Shown piece by piece: positions 10,968 through 22,752 of a DNA stretch of 64,000 nucleotides. Position 1 is the first letter of the stretch. The number at the start of each line of letters is the position of its first letter. Below the pieces are notes generated by a model. The model was not told where the DNA came from and did no database searches. It saw only the letters and a list, made by a program, of their open reading frames with translations. The DNA lies in the NCBI RefSeq assembly GCF_039555335.1, contig NC_092647.1, positions 10,630,313-10,694,312 of the forward strand, in the 5' to 3' direction. The translations under genes and the position numbers were made by a program. Source of the stretch: Amphiura filiformis. Lineage: Eukaryota; Echinodermata; Ophiuroidea; Amphilepidida; Amphiuridae.

Positions 10968-12818
10968 TCGGGGGCACTGCTAATTCAAAGACGTCTCTGA
11001 TATCAAAGACTCTTCAGTGCCGAGTCACCTGACAGTATCATAATTCAAAGACGTCTCATAAATCACATACTCCCAAGTTTCAAAACCCAGCCGCAAACGA
11101 TATTGTGAACGTGAACTGGCACAACGGGAATAATTTTGCGAGTAGGCCTAATCAGCATGATCAGGGTTGTAGCTAGCCCAAGTGCCTGCTAGCTCCTGCT
11201 AATTTTACTATCCAATTTATGAATTAAATCGCGGGCTCGGGATGCACTCTTTCTAGTGAACGTGAGAAATCGGAGAATGCTAAAAAAATTGTTGCTCTTT
11301 TTCATAACTTTGAGCTTAAATGCTGCAGGATAACTTTGCTCCCTCGACGGCATTTTGCAGACTTTCAATTCTCCGGACACATCAAAACTCAACACGTGGG
11401 ATGAATGCACCAAACTTTTACAATAATATTTCATAGAGTACTCATACTTGAACTGCAACATTATAGGGGGAGTAGAAAATTAATTGGTCAGGCCCGACTC
11501 ATGGAAATAATTTCAACCAATAGGCCTACCAAGAAGAAACTAGAAACATTTTTTTGTCACTGTTTCATTAAAACATTTTTATTTCTTAAAATTATTATCA
11601 TCGTTATTACTAGAATTACTAGGCGTTTCCAGAATCCGGGACCGTTGGGGGGCTGAACTACACAAAATTTCAAAAGGATGAACATCGGCGCGGCAGCCCC
11701 GCTAGGGGTGTCTGAGGGGCGATGTGCCCCTCCCCCTCCGAATTAGTCATTTTTTCAATGTGAAAGCCCCAATGGAGCCATTTGGTGTAACATGTTTATT
11801 GGTTATTTTCGGAGCATATATTTTTTTACAGATTAGCAACTCAGCCGCGAATTTTATAATTTTATAACTCCAATTCAGCCTAAGTTTAGGCTTTTTCTGT
11901 TTTGACGCAAGGGGTGCTTGAGGGGGATGTGCTATAGGCCTAATAGGCCTATAGTCATTATATCTATGAAAGATAGGCCTATAATTCCTAACAAATTCCT
12001 GCGAACCTGACTTCTGCATGGGTATGACCTGCTCAATTAGGCCTACACTCTCAGAAAAAAAGGTGCTACGTAGAACCTTTTTTTGTCCTGTATGTAGAAC
12101 CCTAAGCAGTAATAAGGTTCTAAAAAGAACCTTAAAAGGTTCTATAAAGAACCTTCAAAGTTTAAATAGGCCTGGGGACATTCTAATTCATTCATTCAGG
12201 GACTCATTACAAAGTTAAGAAAAGTAAAACATAGTGTTAACCCCTTTTGTACTAAAAAATCATTTTCTTGGATAAAAAACTTTTTTTTCTGTTCTACGAA
12301 GAACCCTTTAAGGGTTCTTTCTTTAAGATTCCTTAAGGGTTCTTCAAGCTTAAGGTTCTACAAAGAACCCTTTTCTTGGCTACAGAACCTTTTTTGGTTC
12401 TACAGAGAACCCAACTAAAACCCAAATCGTTCCCCTCTCCCCTCGTTGACTGGCCAAAAATTCATAGTTCCCTCCTTTTTTTGCCTTGCCAAAATATTCA
12501 CTCCCCCATGACTTGGGATTTTTGTTACTTCAAAACGTTGGATTTGGACCATAAATCATGGCTCGATTTTGCCAATCTAAGTGTTTTCTGGGACCATTTG
12601 TCAGAATTTGCACAGATAGATATGATGTTTGCACAGGCAGATATTTGCTAAACATAGGAAAGCATATTCCGATACAGTCACCTTCGTTCCGATGTGCTGC
12701 ATCTAGTGCCGAACTGTAAAAAAAAGCACGACGTATGTGATATCACAGACCCCCGTATGTGAAATCACTGACCCGTCTTTGATATCAGAGACGTGTTTGA
12801 ATTAGCAGTGCCCCCGAA
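10968..12818. mobile_element. TIR element (~1.85 kb) with a nested ggttct-rich MITE
   Basis: The inverted ends begin ttcgggggcactgctaattc at 10968 and finish gaattagcagtgcccccgaa at 12818. They stay similar for ~45 bp through the gatatcaaagac motif. No transposase frame was found inside. The sequence at 11620-11730 is GC-rich and unlike the rest. The target duplication is unclear. Confidence 0.65.
12048..12412. mobile_element. Nested MITE built of aaggttctacaaagaacc palindromes
   Basis: From ctcagaaaaaaaggtgctac to ggttctacagagaaccc the sequence is made of repeated ggttct/agaacc palindromes spaced 15-30 bp apart. It lies inside the larger TIR element. Superfamily not assigned. Confidence 0.55.
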
Positions 12819-12998
12819 CTGACTTCGAAAGAGGAGTCAAAGAGGCCATCCACATCCGGGCCAACCAACCTTCTTTGAATAAGGACGGGGCGCTACAACT
12901 TAGCAAGAGTCTATGATCAAGTTCTGACGTCACAAGGCTAGAGTCGTCAAATCGATCAACGAACTGGATCAGTCTGCTGAAGAAGGTTGTAGTCTTAA

Positions 12999-13356
12999 GG
13001 GGGTACTACACCCCTGTGGTAAATATGTAACTATTTTTCTATTTTTCTCAAAAAATAATAACACACTGATAACAAAAGTTATGTATATTATTGGGGCAAG
13101 AAATCCAATAACTACGCTGACATTTCAGTGACTCAAGACAAGCGATTCAGTATATATGATAGGAAATGAGGTACATCCTAGCGGTACCTTATTTCTTGTC
13201 ATAAATAAGAAGCCGCTTGACTTGGGTCACTGAAATCCCAGTGTAGTAATTGGATTTCTTGCCCCTATAATGTACATAACTTTTGTTACCACTGTGTTAT
13301 TAGTTTTTGAGAAAAATGCAAAATAGACACAAATTTATCGAGGGGTGTAGTACCTC
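12999..13356. mobile_element. MITE with TTAA target duplication (358 bp)
   Basis: The ends gggggtactacacccct and aggggtgtagtacctc are flanked by TTAA at 12995-12998 and 13357-13360. Nearly the whole element folds on itself: ttggggcaagaaatccaat pairs with attggatttcttgcccct. Confidence 0.8.
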
Positions 13357-13808
13357 TTAACAACTCGAAGATTTCAGGTTAGCAACTTTATGTGTTGTGA
13401 ACAAAAGTTCAATTCTTCATTTATTTGATTACCAACACAGATGAACTTTCATGATAGTTCTATTACGATTGTTATGGGGCGTCCCATGAAAAAAATTCGA
13501 GACTTGTTTGAAATTTTACACCCCCCTCCTCTATATACGTGCCAAAACACTTGTTGACCCCCTGCTCATACACCCAAAACTTTTTAACCCACCTATTCAG
13601 AACATAAAAAATGTTATGACCCTACATAATTCCCCCCCCCCCATATATTTCTGAACATTCCCTTAGCTCCAGCAAATAGAATGAACGAACCCATCCAACT
13701 ATGAATGCGAACTTCGTTTCTATCGGAGTCGGACAGAATTACATATAAGGCAAAGCCAGCGCCAGCCAGTGCCTACCAAAAAGTGTGTAACTCAGCGTAC
13801 AACGATAA

Positions 13809-14288
13809 GGGGTGGTGCAATAATTATGTGTACCCCCGGGGGTGAATTATAGGGGGGCAAAGATTTTTGGCAGGCCAAAAGGGGGGGCAAGCATTTTTGG
13901 CAGGTCGAAAGGGGGGGGTCAAACGATTTTGGCAGGTCGAAAGGGGGGCAAGCAATTTTGGCACAGATATTTTGGCATTGTTTCTATATTACGCCCTAAA
14001 AAGGCGTAGGAAAACGTTACGAACACGTTCAAATATGCAAAATTTCCTGCTCCCTGCGCTCGCATTATATGTTAAGACAATTTAAGGTTTTTAATTCGGG
14101 TTCCCCAAAATCTTGCATGTGTAATGGGGGGAAAAGATTTTTTGGCACGTCAAAAGGGGGGGCAAAGGTTTTTGGCACGCCGAAAGGGGGGGGCAAAGGT
14201 TTTTGGCACGGCCAAAGGGGGCAAGCGATTTTGGCAGACCATTTTGAGAATTCACCCCTGGGGGTACACATAATTATTGCACCACCCC
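13809..14288. mobile_element. Harbinger-like MITE, family H2 copy 1 (480 bp)
   Basis: The ends ggggtggtgcaataattatg and cataattattgcaccacccc are flanked by TAA (13806-13808 and 14289-14291). The interior holds repeated gggggcaaagatttttggca in opposite orientations on the two halves. Two more copies lie at 38387-38878 and 43928-44228. Several open frames across it on both strands are repeat artefacts. Confidence 0.8.
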
Positions 14289-14670
14289 TAATAGCTTCTA
14301 ATTATTAGGGGTGAAGCTTTTGTTATATCTTACACGATCGCGACATTTGAAAAGGTATGTGCATGTTTGTGGAATAATTAAATAATAAAATATATTGTTT
14401 TATGATTAAGAAATATTTTAATACCATGTATGTGTTACGTACGTTTAAGTTTAATGGTTGGTTCTAGTGAGAGAACTCAGTTCCAAAGAGAGTTGAGACC
14501 ACCTGTCAAAACTGATTCGTCTTCTTCTTCTTCTTCTCCTTTTTTTTTGTTTTTTTGCGTGTTCAGATTTACTAGACCATTTGACCATAGACCTTTCAGA
14601 AATAATGTGTGATTTACTCACAGCGGCGTCCTCTGGTAATTTTGTTTTCCTACTGGTGTAGAGAATAATA

Positions 14671-15134
14671 CAGCAAGCCAAGGAATTAAGGTACCCGTTG
14701 TGTTCACCCCTGTACATGCTAAAACAAGCAGCCAATACCGTACCTGTAATCTTTAGCTCTGATTTAAGACTTTTATTGAAATTGGTTGAGAATTAAAGAA
14801 ACGGTGGTCGAAACCCTAATGAAGAAACGAAATCAAAAGTTGGACATTTGTGTTCTATAATCAATGAAAGCACGACGCTAGTTTAAACTTGCTAATCAAT
14901 GGAAGCGGCGCTTTGTGTACAAATCAATAGGGTATGCAATGGAGCAAATTGGCATCTGCCTTGGGTTTTGGGATCGTCGTGTCTTTATTTCTTGAACAAT
15001 TTCAACGAATGAGGTCTTAAACTCGAGCTAAAAGATGCAGCGATTGGCTGCTGGTTCCAATTATGACATATCTGTCTTTGTTTAGGACATACAAGGGGTG
15101 AACATAACTGGTACCTTAATTATTTGGATAACTG
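14671..15134. mobile_element. Tc1/mariner-like MITE, family T copy 1
   Basis: The ends cagcaagccaaggaattaag and ttaattatttggataactg are flanked by TA. The interior ggtaccnnttgtgttcacccc is mirrored at the other end. Related to 15323-15847 and 54831-55335. No transposase frame. Confidence 0.7.
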
Positions 15135-15322
15135 TAGTCTACAATGCTACTTGCGTCCGCTGTCAAATCGGCATATGTATTAGATAATGATACAACAGAG
15201 ACTAGAATTTTTTGCATGGCAGATGATTTTTTAACCCGCCTGCAGGCTCAGGTAAAATACAGCATCTACTAGAAAATAATATAGCAGATACAGCGTTTGT
15301 AATTGGAAAGGATGTCGATATA

Positions 15323-15847
15323 CAGTTAGTCAAAAATTAAGGTACCAGTTACGTTCACCCCCTGTATATCCTAAACAACGGCAGATATGTAATCATTGGA
15401 ACCAACAGCCAATAGCTTCATCTTTTAGCTCGAATTTAAGACCTCATTCGTTGACATTGTTTAAAAAATAAAGACACAGCGATCCAAAACCCCAAGGAAG
15501 ATGCCAATTTAAAAGTTGCAGTTTGCCACATTGCATGCCCTATTGATTTGTACACAAAGCGTTTGCGAACAAGACAACTCGCGCTGTACGTTCATTGATT
15601 AGCACCAAAAACTAGCGTACGTCGTGCTTTCATTGATTAGAACACAAATGTGCAACTTTTTATTTCGTATCTTCATCAAGCTTTGGACTACCGTTTCTTT
15701 AATTCTCAACCAATTTCAACCAATAAGGTCTTAAATCAGAGCTAAAGAGTACAGACAGCGGCTGCTTGTTTGAATTTTGACACATTCGTCTTTATTTAGG
15801 ATATACAGGGATGAACACAACTGGTACCTTAATTTTTTGGCTTACTG
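15323..15847. mobile_element. Tc1/mariner-like MITE, family T copy 2
   Basis: The ends cagttagtcaaaaattaagg and ccttaattttttggcttactg are flanked by TA at 15321-15322 and 15848-15849. The arms are long and mirror each other (cctgtatatcctaaa against tttaggatatacagg). Non-coding. Confidence 0.75.
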
Positions 15848-15849
15848 TA

Positions 15850-17020
15850 TTTTGGCAATTGAATACATGAATACAAACCCCACGCATACATTGGCCAAGA
15901 TAGGCATATCATATATGTATAATAAAAGTTGAACCCAAATCTACCCTCTATGTGCGTCTATTGAGCATATGAAATGAAATCCAGCATGTATACCCAGCCT
16001 TTTTTTAGTTTGTTCAAAATCACTTTCCATGGACTTAGGTAGGTTTTGTAATCAGGTATTCAATTACTAAAATCACAGTTATCTGACGATAGTTACTAAA
16101 AATACGCACCTTGGAATTGAACTTTGACACAATTGTATAACTTTGACAATGAATAGAATGAATAGTGTTCCCACGCAAAGCAAATTTGTAAGAATAATTC
16201 TTCAACCGTGGTATAGCTTTCACCAAATAATAATAGGCAGCGTTCTTTAATGCAAATAACTGTTTTGAAAACCTTTGAAAACCATTTATCAAACTATCGC
16301 GCCATATAGCCTGGTAGTGGTATGCCATCACATGCTTAGCGCGTGTTAAATAACGAAATTACCAGAGTAATGATGTGTAATTTTAGTATAGAAATAAACG
16401 GGTTGTGTGGCTTTTCCCGTCTAAAAATGTAAGAATTGAAATGCGAAATAAAACACCTACACGTTTAGTCTATACTCAACACACAGAACAAACCACACCA
16501 CAAATTATAATATTAAGGCCCTACATGGTACACGAACAAGCTAAAGACACCAGCACCAGGGGAGGGCCTTCGAAAAAAATTGTACGGGGTGTACGGGACT
16601 TACGAATGCTGACTTTCTCTATACCTATACTTTTTGCTGTTTTTGAACCCATTACTGTACCACTTGTTTTTTCACAAAACGCACAAAAAAAATCACACAA
16701 AGTTGCCCTAATTAGGTGGTTTTGGGGTCACTTTTACCCAAATGTGCCCAGTTAGGCGCATTTTTATTTTCTGAACTGGCACTGAAGGTTAACATGGTGT
16801 CAGTTGTGTGCCCATATTCTTACCGAAAAGCAGTTTTCAGGTTGAAGTATGGTCCCCCAATATCCAACTTTCGCCACCAATGTTAATGTGTAAGTTGCAA
16901 GATATCATTTTTGCTTAGTTATATTTAGAAAATTATGTAATTGTGCCGTAAATGCGTGTAGTATTACATGCATGTTGAAGCAAAATTATACTAGTAGTAT
17001 TAATACCATTGTGTTTACAT
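15850..17020. other. Region upstream of gene 1, no gene recognised
   Basis: Open frames at 16035-16331 (minus) and 16405-16755 (plus) have no recognisable domain. The last ~65 bp (tagtattac ... atgtttac) align with the equivalent stretch upstream of gene 2, so the homology of the two genes extends beyond their coding starts. I could not identify a promoter. Confidence 0.4.
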
Positions 17021-17022
17021 AG
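17021..17022 (+). other. Candidate 3' splice site just upstream of the gene 1 start
   Basis: The sequence tgtttacatag/gtgaaagaca ends in AG 10 bp before the ATG, and gene 2 has the equivalent tgtttgtacctag/ataaacgaca. The conserved position suggests a 5' UTR intron in both genes. Reading back in frame from the gene 1 ATG meets a TGA at 17024-17026, so coding cannot continue upstream in this frame through this acceptor. Confidence 0.4.
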
Positions 17023-17032
17023 GTGAAAGACA

Positions 17033-17870
17033 ATGGCAGGATCAACGCCAACGGAGCAATATTTCCAGTTCACTATTTCGACAGGCGTAGTCGTGGGCGA
17101 ACAGATTCGAGTAACGGTTTACAGACCTCAACCAACTGGAAATGTAATTGCTTACACTGCCTCTGAAGCGTCAAAATACAAACCAAATGATGCAACCACC
17201 CGAAATTTGCTAAATATGTTAGGACCGTGGCATCTTGCACTAGAACCACTACCAACGGCCACATTGGTTAATGATCCCCAGAACAGAAGCCTCCGCATCG
17301 ATACCCAGCCCGCAACAACGAAGTACAGGAATATCCATATTCAGAACGGTCCGAAGAGCTTTGCTGTGACAACAATAGACGAGGGAGGACAACTTTGTTT
17401 TGTAACTCGCTATGAGCTCAGACTTTTGAAATATTTAAAGGAAGGCTTGTATCAGAGTCTAAGAGCAATCATGCAATACAATATTCGAGTCACAATTGAA
17501 AAACGCGTGAAACCGAACAGATGGAAGGTAGAAGTTCTTACAAAAGCCGCCCTTAACACCCTTAGAGCTACTATTAATGTTACGCTGAAGCACAAAGCGG
17601 GCAAAATTGTAGCAAACAGAATGGCGTCTGCAAAGAACATCAGCAAAATCGCCAAAGCCAGTGAAATGATTGAGCACGTGGTTGCCGCGATAGAGAAGAA
17701 CGTAGCCAAGCTTGTCGGGAAAGAAGGTGCTGAAGCTGCAGCTAAGAAAATACCTATCGTCTCTACATTTCTGGGCATATTCTTTGGAGCGACTCGTGCT
17801 GTCCATGGAGACTTTGCTGGGGCGTTTGCGGAGGTTGCTTCTGGTGTTTTAGCCGATATTCCTGGAATAG
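17033..17870 (+). CDS. Jacalin-lectin paralogue, gene 1, exon 1 (novel domain plus hydrophobic hairpin)
   Basis: Encodes residues 1-279 and the first base of codon 280. The ATG has A at -3 and G at +4, and an in-frame stop lies 9 bp upstream. Residues 1-165 form a domain I do not recognise, rich in predicted beta segments (YFQFTISTGVV, IRVTVYRPQ, KYRNIHIQ, FAVTTIDEGGQ). Residues 168-238 are helical and rich in Lys and Ala. Residues 240-280 are hydrophobic and Gly/Ala-rich (IPIVSTFLGIFFGATRA, then FAGAFAEVASGVLADIPG), which looks like a membrane-inserting hairpin. No signal peptide. The exon ends gga ata g/gtatga, a phase-1 donor at 17871. It is about 75% similar by eye to exon 1 of gene 2. 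The frame is intact, and conservation of the paralogue supports it as a real gene. Pore formation or membrane binding is inference from composition only. Confidence 0.85.
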
Positions 17871-17954
17871 GTATGACTTGAAACTTTACTTCAAACTACT
17901 AAGTATATAATTTGTGTAAATGCAGGGTGGCCCATGATTTTGAACTTTCACAAC

Positions 17955-18435
17955 TAAAGTCTGCACAAAAAGTAACTCAGCTGATATAAATACGCCTATA
18001 GATTTAAAACTAATAATTATTGTTTTCACACTATTTCAGCATAGAGAGAAGCATGATTTATTTACACGCGTTTTGATACCCCATTCGTCAAATGTCGTTC
18101 AATATTAACAACACAGTAGTGCTTTTACAGAAAAATACCCGAATTAAAAAGTTGCAGTTTACAGCGATCAATGGTTGTAATGCCAGCACTGTAAACACGT
18201 AAGCCCGCCATTATCTTCGCGCTTACTTCAAATCAATACAAATAACTGCAACTTTTAAATTGGGGTATTTTTTCTTTCAAAACACGGCTGTATTGTTAAT
18301 ATTGGACAAATGGGGTGTCAAAATGCGCGTAAATAAATCATCCTTTTTTTATGTTGAAATATTGTGAAAACAATTATTAGTTCTGAATCTAAAGGCGTAT
18401 TTATAACAGCCGAGTTACTTTTTGTGCAGACTTTA
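17955..18435. mobile_element. Foldback element in the gene 1 intron (~480 bp)
   Basis: aagtctgcacaaaaagtaac at the left is mirrored by gttactttttgtgcagactt at the right. The arms continue through aaaactaataattattgtt and the cgcgttttgataccccat region. TA flanks both ends. No coding potential. Confidence 0.65.
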
Positions 18436-18556
18436 TTTTAAGTAACAAGCGACATGGAAGATACAGTTATACAGTAGTTGATGAATGTTGGACATTTTTG
18501 GAATCCTTAAACCTGAAATGATAACAATTTGACTGGTTCCATTTTTCTACGCCCCT

Positions 18557-18997
18557 GTGATTCCCACGAGGGGTCGAAGGTCACTGTGGGGGCAAAACTT
18601 TAAAATAGTTCCACCATGTTGTAATGTATCTCAAATTATTCCTCTTATCACACGGAATAAAAAAAGTCAATCATGGTTTTTTTCTACGGTGATTAATTCA
18701 GGAGTTATAGGTCGATTATGTCAAATGTTAAAACTTTCATACACAGAGGTCAAAATTACAAAATACATTGTAGTCCGATTTCAACGAAACTGGTCTCAAA
18801 TGTCTCCTCTTAACATTATAAATCTCAAACATATACTTAATTCACAATTTAAGTGCATGTTTGTATTGTCGTGTCCCCCTTTAGATTTCATGCAGCCGAA
18901 GTCTAATAGAAATAATGTACCCGTGATTTCATTTGATTCTGAGGTTATCTATTTGTCAAATAAATTATTTTCCTATTTGGTTTGCAGAGAGGAGTAA
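18557..18997 (+). other. Open frame inside the gene 1 intron, probably spurious
   Basis: A 146-codon frame with no recognisable domain, lying within an intron full of mobile DNA. Its left end (ggttccatttttctacgccc) is inverted near 20115-20140, so it may belong to a decayed element spanning about 18535-20140. No paralogue is visible in the gene 2 intron. Confidence 0.2.
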
Positions 18998-19239
18998 CTT
19001 AAGACAAATTTCGATTTAATCGGTGCATTTTAAAAATGTGTCTTCTGTGCATGAGATATTTGACATTTGACCTTATTTACTCTATAAGTCCTGAACTAAG
19101 CATCCTATGACAATTGACCTTTTATTCCTAGCAATGAGAGGAACAATTTGAGATATATTACAGCATGATAGAACAGTTATAATCTTTTATAATCTATTAT
19201 GAACTTGGACCACTCGTGGGAAGCATAGCACTGATAGCC

Positions 19240-20110
19240 AGAATGGAGTCAAGTGACTCTATAAGTGGAGTAAACTAGCATTGACTCTCCAAAGGAGTCA
19301 CCTGATTATCACAGGAGAGTCAGTTGACTCTACCTGTGGGGTCAATTGACTCTACATTCAGAGTCGTCGACGGAGTCAAGAAATTCATGACTCTTCAAGG
19401 CAGTCAGACTCTGTAATTGCTTGGCTCTTGACACCATTGAATGTATATTCTCCCATTCCAAGGTGATGGTGGTCAAGCCAAATTTTCTCCATCGTGTCGT
19501 CTGGCAATCGCCAATGGCGTGAAACTCAGAGTAAAGTCTCCTATTCCGGTAGTCTTTGTCAAAGACGACTCACAATCCTTGCCGAGGGGGGAGCGGCGAG
19601 CACCAGCGATGCCGCGAAGCGGCGAGCGCGAACCGGTCGCTCGCCGCGAAGCGGCGACCAGCTCAATTTTAACCATGCTATACTCCTACACATGTTGGTA
19701 GCTCGCGGGTCGTAATCAGTTTTCCAGTCTGTAACACAGACTACTATTCCGGTAGGTCTATACTTTGAATTTTTATCTTGATGTACATCTATGTGTATAT
19801 CATTATTTTGTCTTTTTTCGGACAGTCGGAGTGACCCTGTAATGGAGTCAGGGTGACTCTATTAATGGAGTCTGGGTTACTCTAGGAGCAGAGTCCAGCC
19901 ACTACGCGACTCTATATCTAAAATGACTCTATATTGGGATTCAAATGACTCCTGTGTAGAGTCATCAACGGTGACTCTACAGCGGAGTCAAGAAATTTAT
20001 GACTCTTCAAGGGAGTCAAATGACTCCCAATATGGAGTCATTTTAGACATAGAGTCGCATAGTGGCTGGACTCTACTTGTAGAGTCACCTAGACTCCAGT
20101 TTGGCTTTCA
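19240..20110. repeat. GAGTC/GACTC-rich degenerate palindrome arrays
   Basis: Two blocks (19240-19430 and 19820-20110) consist of gactct...agagtc dyads at short irregular spacing. Some pieces are shared between the blocks (ggagtcaagaaattcatgac and ggagtcaagaaatttatgac). Between them lies a GC-rich hairpin at 19618-19646 (gcggcgagcg against cgctcgccgc). Probably internal sequence of a non-autonomous DNA element. Confidence 0.6.
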
Positions 20111-20609
20111 GTGAGGGGCATAGAAAAATGGAACCAATTCTAGTTTTATTCTTTGAGGTGTAAGGATGTCAAAAATCATTGGTTCCACTAATATAGGAAA
20201 AAACAGATCCCAAACCAAAAATCACCCCTTAACACCCTGTACTAATAGTTGGGCAAAGTGGTGGAGTTCAGTATCTAATAATAATCGGCAATAGTCTCGG
20301 TCCCAGCCGATTAATTTTGTCCTCCTTCGTCACTAAACTAACCTTCTGCCGATAACCTCATACACGTCTTTTCTGATTGGCAGAACATCAACTCGGTAAA
20401 AATTGGTAAATTGGCTATCAATCAATCAAGTGCTGGGCATCGTCCACGCATGCAGCGGTGATAGTGATAAATCCACGCAATGCACGTGCGAAGGTGCTAC
20501 GATTGGCGCCTCTATTTTGGCTGCAAGCTAGCATACATGTTGCATTTGCGGTATCCACAAATGTTTAGTGTCACTTCTACAAGTCACGTTCTAATTCAGC
20601 AGTCATATA

Positions 20610-21615
20610 CAGGGTGTCCCAAAAAACAGAGGCCCCTCATTGCACCCTCTCTTTCTCCTATTTCTGAAAAGTTGATTAAATATATTTTGGCTTGTAAAGA
20701 AACCTCTAATCGTTAGCTTTAATAAACCGAAACAATTATTTAATCGGCTCACAACTTTTGAAGATATGCCCTTTTGAATAAAAGTACCTGTTTTTCACTC
20801 TGTCCACGGATAGCAAACAGAGTGGTTGGGATGGCTCATGCCGTGGAGTGGCCTGCACGATCACCAAACCTTACACCACTTTTTTTCCCTTTGTGACAAT
20901 ATCCAAGATGAATGCATTTGCAAGTATCCGGCGCACAAGGATGGTACGCAATGCAATTGATGCAACGAGGACCAGGGCTGAAACCTGTATTCGCCAAGGA
21001 GGCAACCAGGTAGAAGGCAGGGCGGCACAGTAAACTCACTTCAGAAGAGCCAAAGACAAACCAAACAGCCTTTTAGGGCTACCCTTTATCCTAAAAAGAT
21101 AAATAACTTATGTTGTAAATTAAAAAAAGAAAGCAAGAAACAACAAAGTAAGAAAGTAAGAAACATAATAAAACAAAAAGGCATAAATAACCAAGAAAAT
21201 ATAAGTAATTGCAAGTAAAGCAAAAGAAGTCTCATTCGGCATCCATTTTACCCACAAGTTAAGGACACTATTAACAAAATGCATTGCCTATAAACCCACC
21301 GGTAAAGCCCATTCCATAAATTAAGTTATTTTATAAAGTTATCATTGAGGAATGTTTGATATTCATGCATGGTATGTGTACTCCTTTTCAATCTTTGAAG
21401 TAGCCCAACCTTCTCCGTGGACAGAGTGAAAAACAGGTACATTTCTTTAAAAGAGCATAACTTCAAAAGTTGTGAGCCGATTGATATAATTGTTTTGGTT
21501 TATTCAAGCTAACGACTCAATGTTTCTTTAGATACCAAAATATATTTGATCAACTTTTCAGAAATAGGAGAAAAAGAGGGCGCAATAAGGGCCTCTTTTT
21601 TTGGGGGACACCCTG
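20610..21615 (+). mobile_element. Mariner-type element relic with ~200-bp terminal inverted repeats
   Basis: TA flanks cagggtgtcccaaaaaa at the left (20608-20609) and ggggacaccctg at the right (21616-21617). The inverted repeats stay similar for ~200 bp, through gtacctgtttttcactctgt. The interior keeps a short transposase remnant. The 1006-bp length indicates a deleted, non-autonomous copy. Confidence 0.85.
20846..21040 (+). pseudogene. Mariner transposase remnant
   Basis: Reading from 20846 gives EWPARSPNLTPLFF before a stop at about 20891. This matches the conserved block of mariner transposases normally written WPPRSPDLTPLDFF, in which the Asp of DLTP is part of the catalytic triad region. 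Here Asp is Asn, the second conserved Asp is Phe, and stops and deletions follow, so the copy is dead. The open frames of 60-67 codons in this stretch are other frames of the relic. Confidence 0.75.
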
Positions 21616-21900
21616 TAGTTTCATCGCCAATTAAAAACTTTTGATTTGGAAATTCATCAACCAATCACGGGTTTTCATGGGTTATCGCCAGATGGTTTGT
21701 TTAGTGACAGAGGAACACACACCGGCTTGGACCGAGACAATATCGGCAAATGAGTTACACGAATGCGCATCGCTATTAATAGCAGTAGTAGAATGCAAAT
21801 CCCTCATATTTAAGGAGCACCGAAACAAGCTTCGTAAAGAGGGTACAAGAAATAAAAAATGTGTAATTCCACAAGACATAAGCCACACAGGCAAAGGAGG

Positions 21901-22079
21901 CAGTAGCGTAGCCAGGATTGTAGTGTTAGGAGGCAAAATTAAATTTTCGTCCCCACTTGTCAACGTTATGTCCCATTTTTAGTTATTTTAAGGACACTTT
22001 ACTCTTTGTCGTATTTTATCCCTGATAATGTTCTGTGGGGGCGCCCCCCCCCCCTCGGCTCCCACTGGCTACACCCCTG
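21901..22079. mobile_element. Small hAT-like MITE (cagtagcgtagcc ends)
   Basis: The left end cagtagcgtagccagg is mirrored by ctggctacacccctg at the right. The interior is C/G-homopolymer rich. It resembles other 'cagnggcgtagc' elements at 24278, 36170 and 58338. No clear 8-bp target duplication is visible here. Confidence 0.5.
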
Positions 22080-22125
22080 CTTTAAATGAGAAAAACACAT
22101 ACACCAACATCCAATTTAATGAAAT

Positions 22126-22549
22126 ACTATAATGAAAGACAAAGATAAAAAGACTAGTTTGCGTCTGACGTCACTGTCAATCAAATTCTCTAAGATCCTT
22201 GATTGGCTAATAGCGCGTATAAGGAATGTCGATTCATCTGGCTGGTGCCGATCGGAGAAAAGGAATAGCAGTGAATGGCGAAAATAGTACTCTTACAAGG
22301 CAAAAAGCAACTTTTCTAGGCATTGTGGACATGGTGCCTTCACCAAAGAAAGTTTCCTACTATTAAGACCTAACTTTTGAGATGGTTTGTATGTTTGATG
22401 GTGCAAAATTAACAATAAGGCGCCCGGTTTACCGCCGTGTTCAGCAACTCATATCATCACGACACTTGTAAACAAACCGTGCTCGGAGTTTGATTGACAG
22501 ATGACGTCAGACGCAAACTAGTCTTTTTATCTTTGTCTTTCATTATAGT
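22126..22549. mobile_element. TIR element with ~60-bp ends, just upstream of gene 1 exon 2 (424 bp)
   Basis: actataatgaaagacaaaga at the left is mirrored by tctttgtctttcattatagt at the right, and the identity runs for about 60 bp. Each TIR contains the palindrome tgacgtca. It ends 203 bp before the exon 2 acceptor. No transposase frame. Superfamily not assigned. Confidence 0.75.
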
Positions 22550-22752
22550 CCCTGTATCCCATCCTTTCTGCACAGTCGTTCAATACAAACACTTCCAACT
22601 GCAATCGGAGGTCATCGGAGGTCCCGTGCTCAAACATAATTCAGGTTTAAAAACTCAGGAGTTAAAAATATCAGCTTTCATTTTGATACTAAAATCTGCA
22701 TGTCAATCGGGTCGCCCAACTTTAATGGTTATTTTTTTTTAATACTATATAG

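Larger units (their letters stand above)
17871..22752 (+). other. Gene 1 intron (4.88 kb, phase 1), filled with transposable elements
   Basis: The donor g/gtatga at 17871 and the acceptor ctatatag/gtacgg at 22751-22752 restore the frame across a Gly codon. Gene 2 has its intron at the identical codon and phase but only 1.59 kb long. The extra length here is explained by a foldback element, GAGTC repeats, a mariner relic, a small MITE and a 424-bp TIR element. The stretch 18440-19240 shows nothing I recognise. Confidence 0.8.

Noticed and set aside
14451..14735. 94-codon minus-strand frame with a poly-Arg stretch
   Set aside because: The Arg run comes from a (tct)n tract near 14520. No domain.
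16405..16755. 116-codon open frame upstream of gene 1, considered as an upstream exon
   Set aside because: No counterpart upstream of gene 2, no domain and no convincing donor.
17452..17806. Two antisense frames over gene 1 exon 1 (and similar ones at 53453-54002)
   Set aside because: Mirror frames of a well-supported exon. The hydrophobic look comes from the reverse of Ala/Lys-rich codons.
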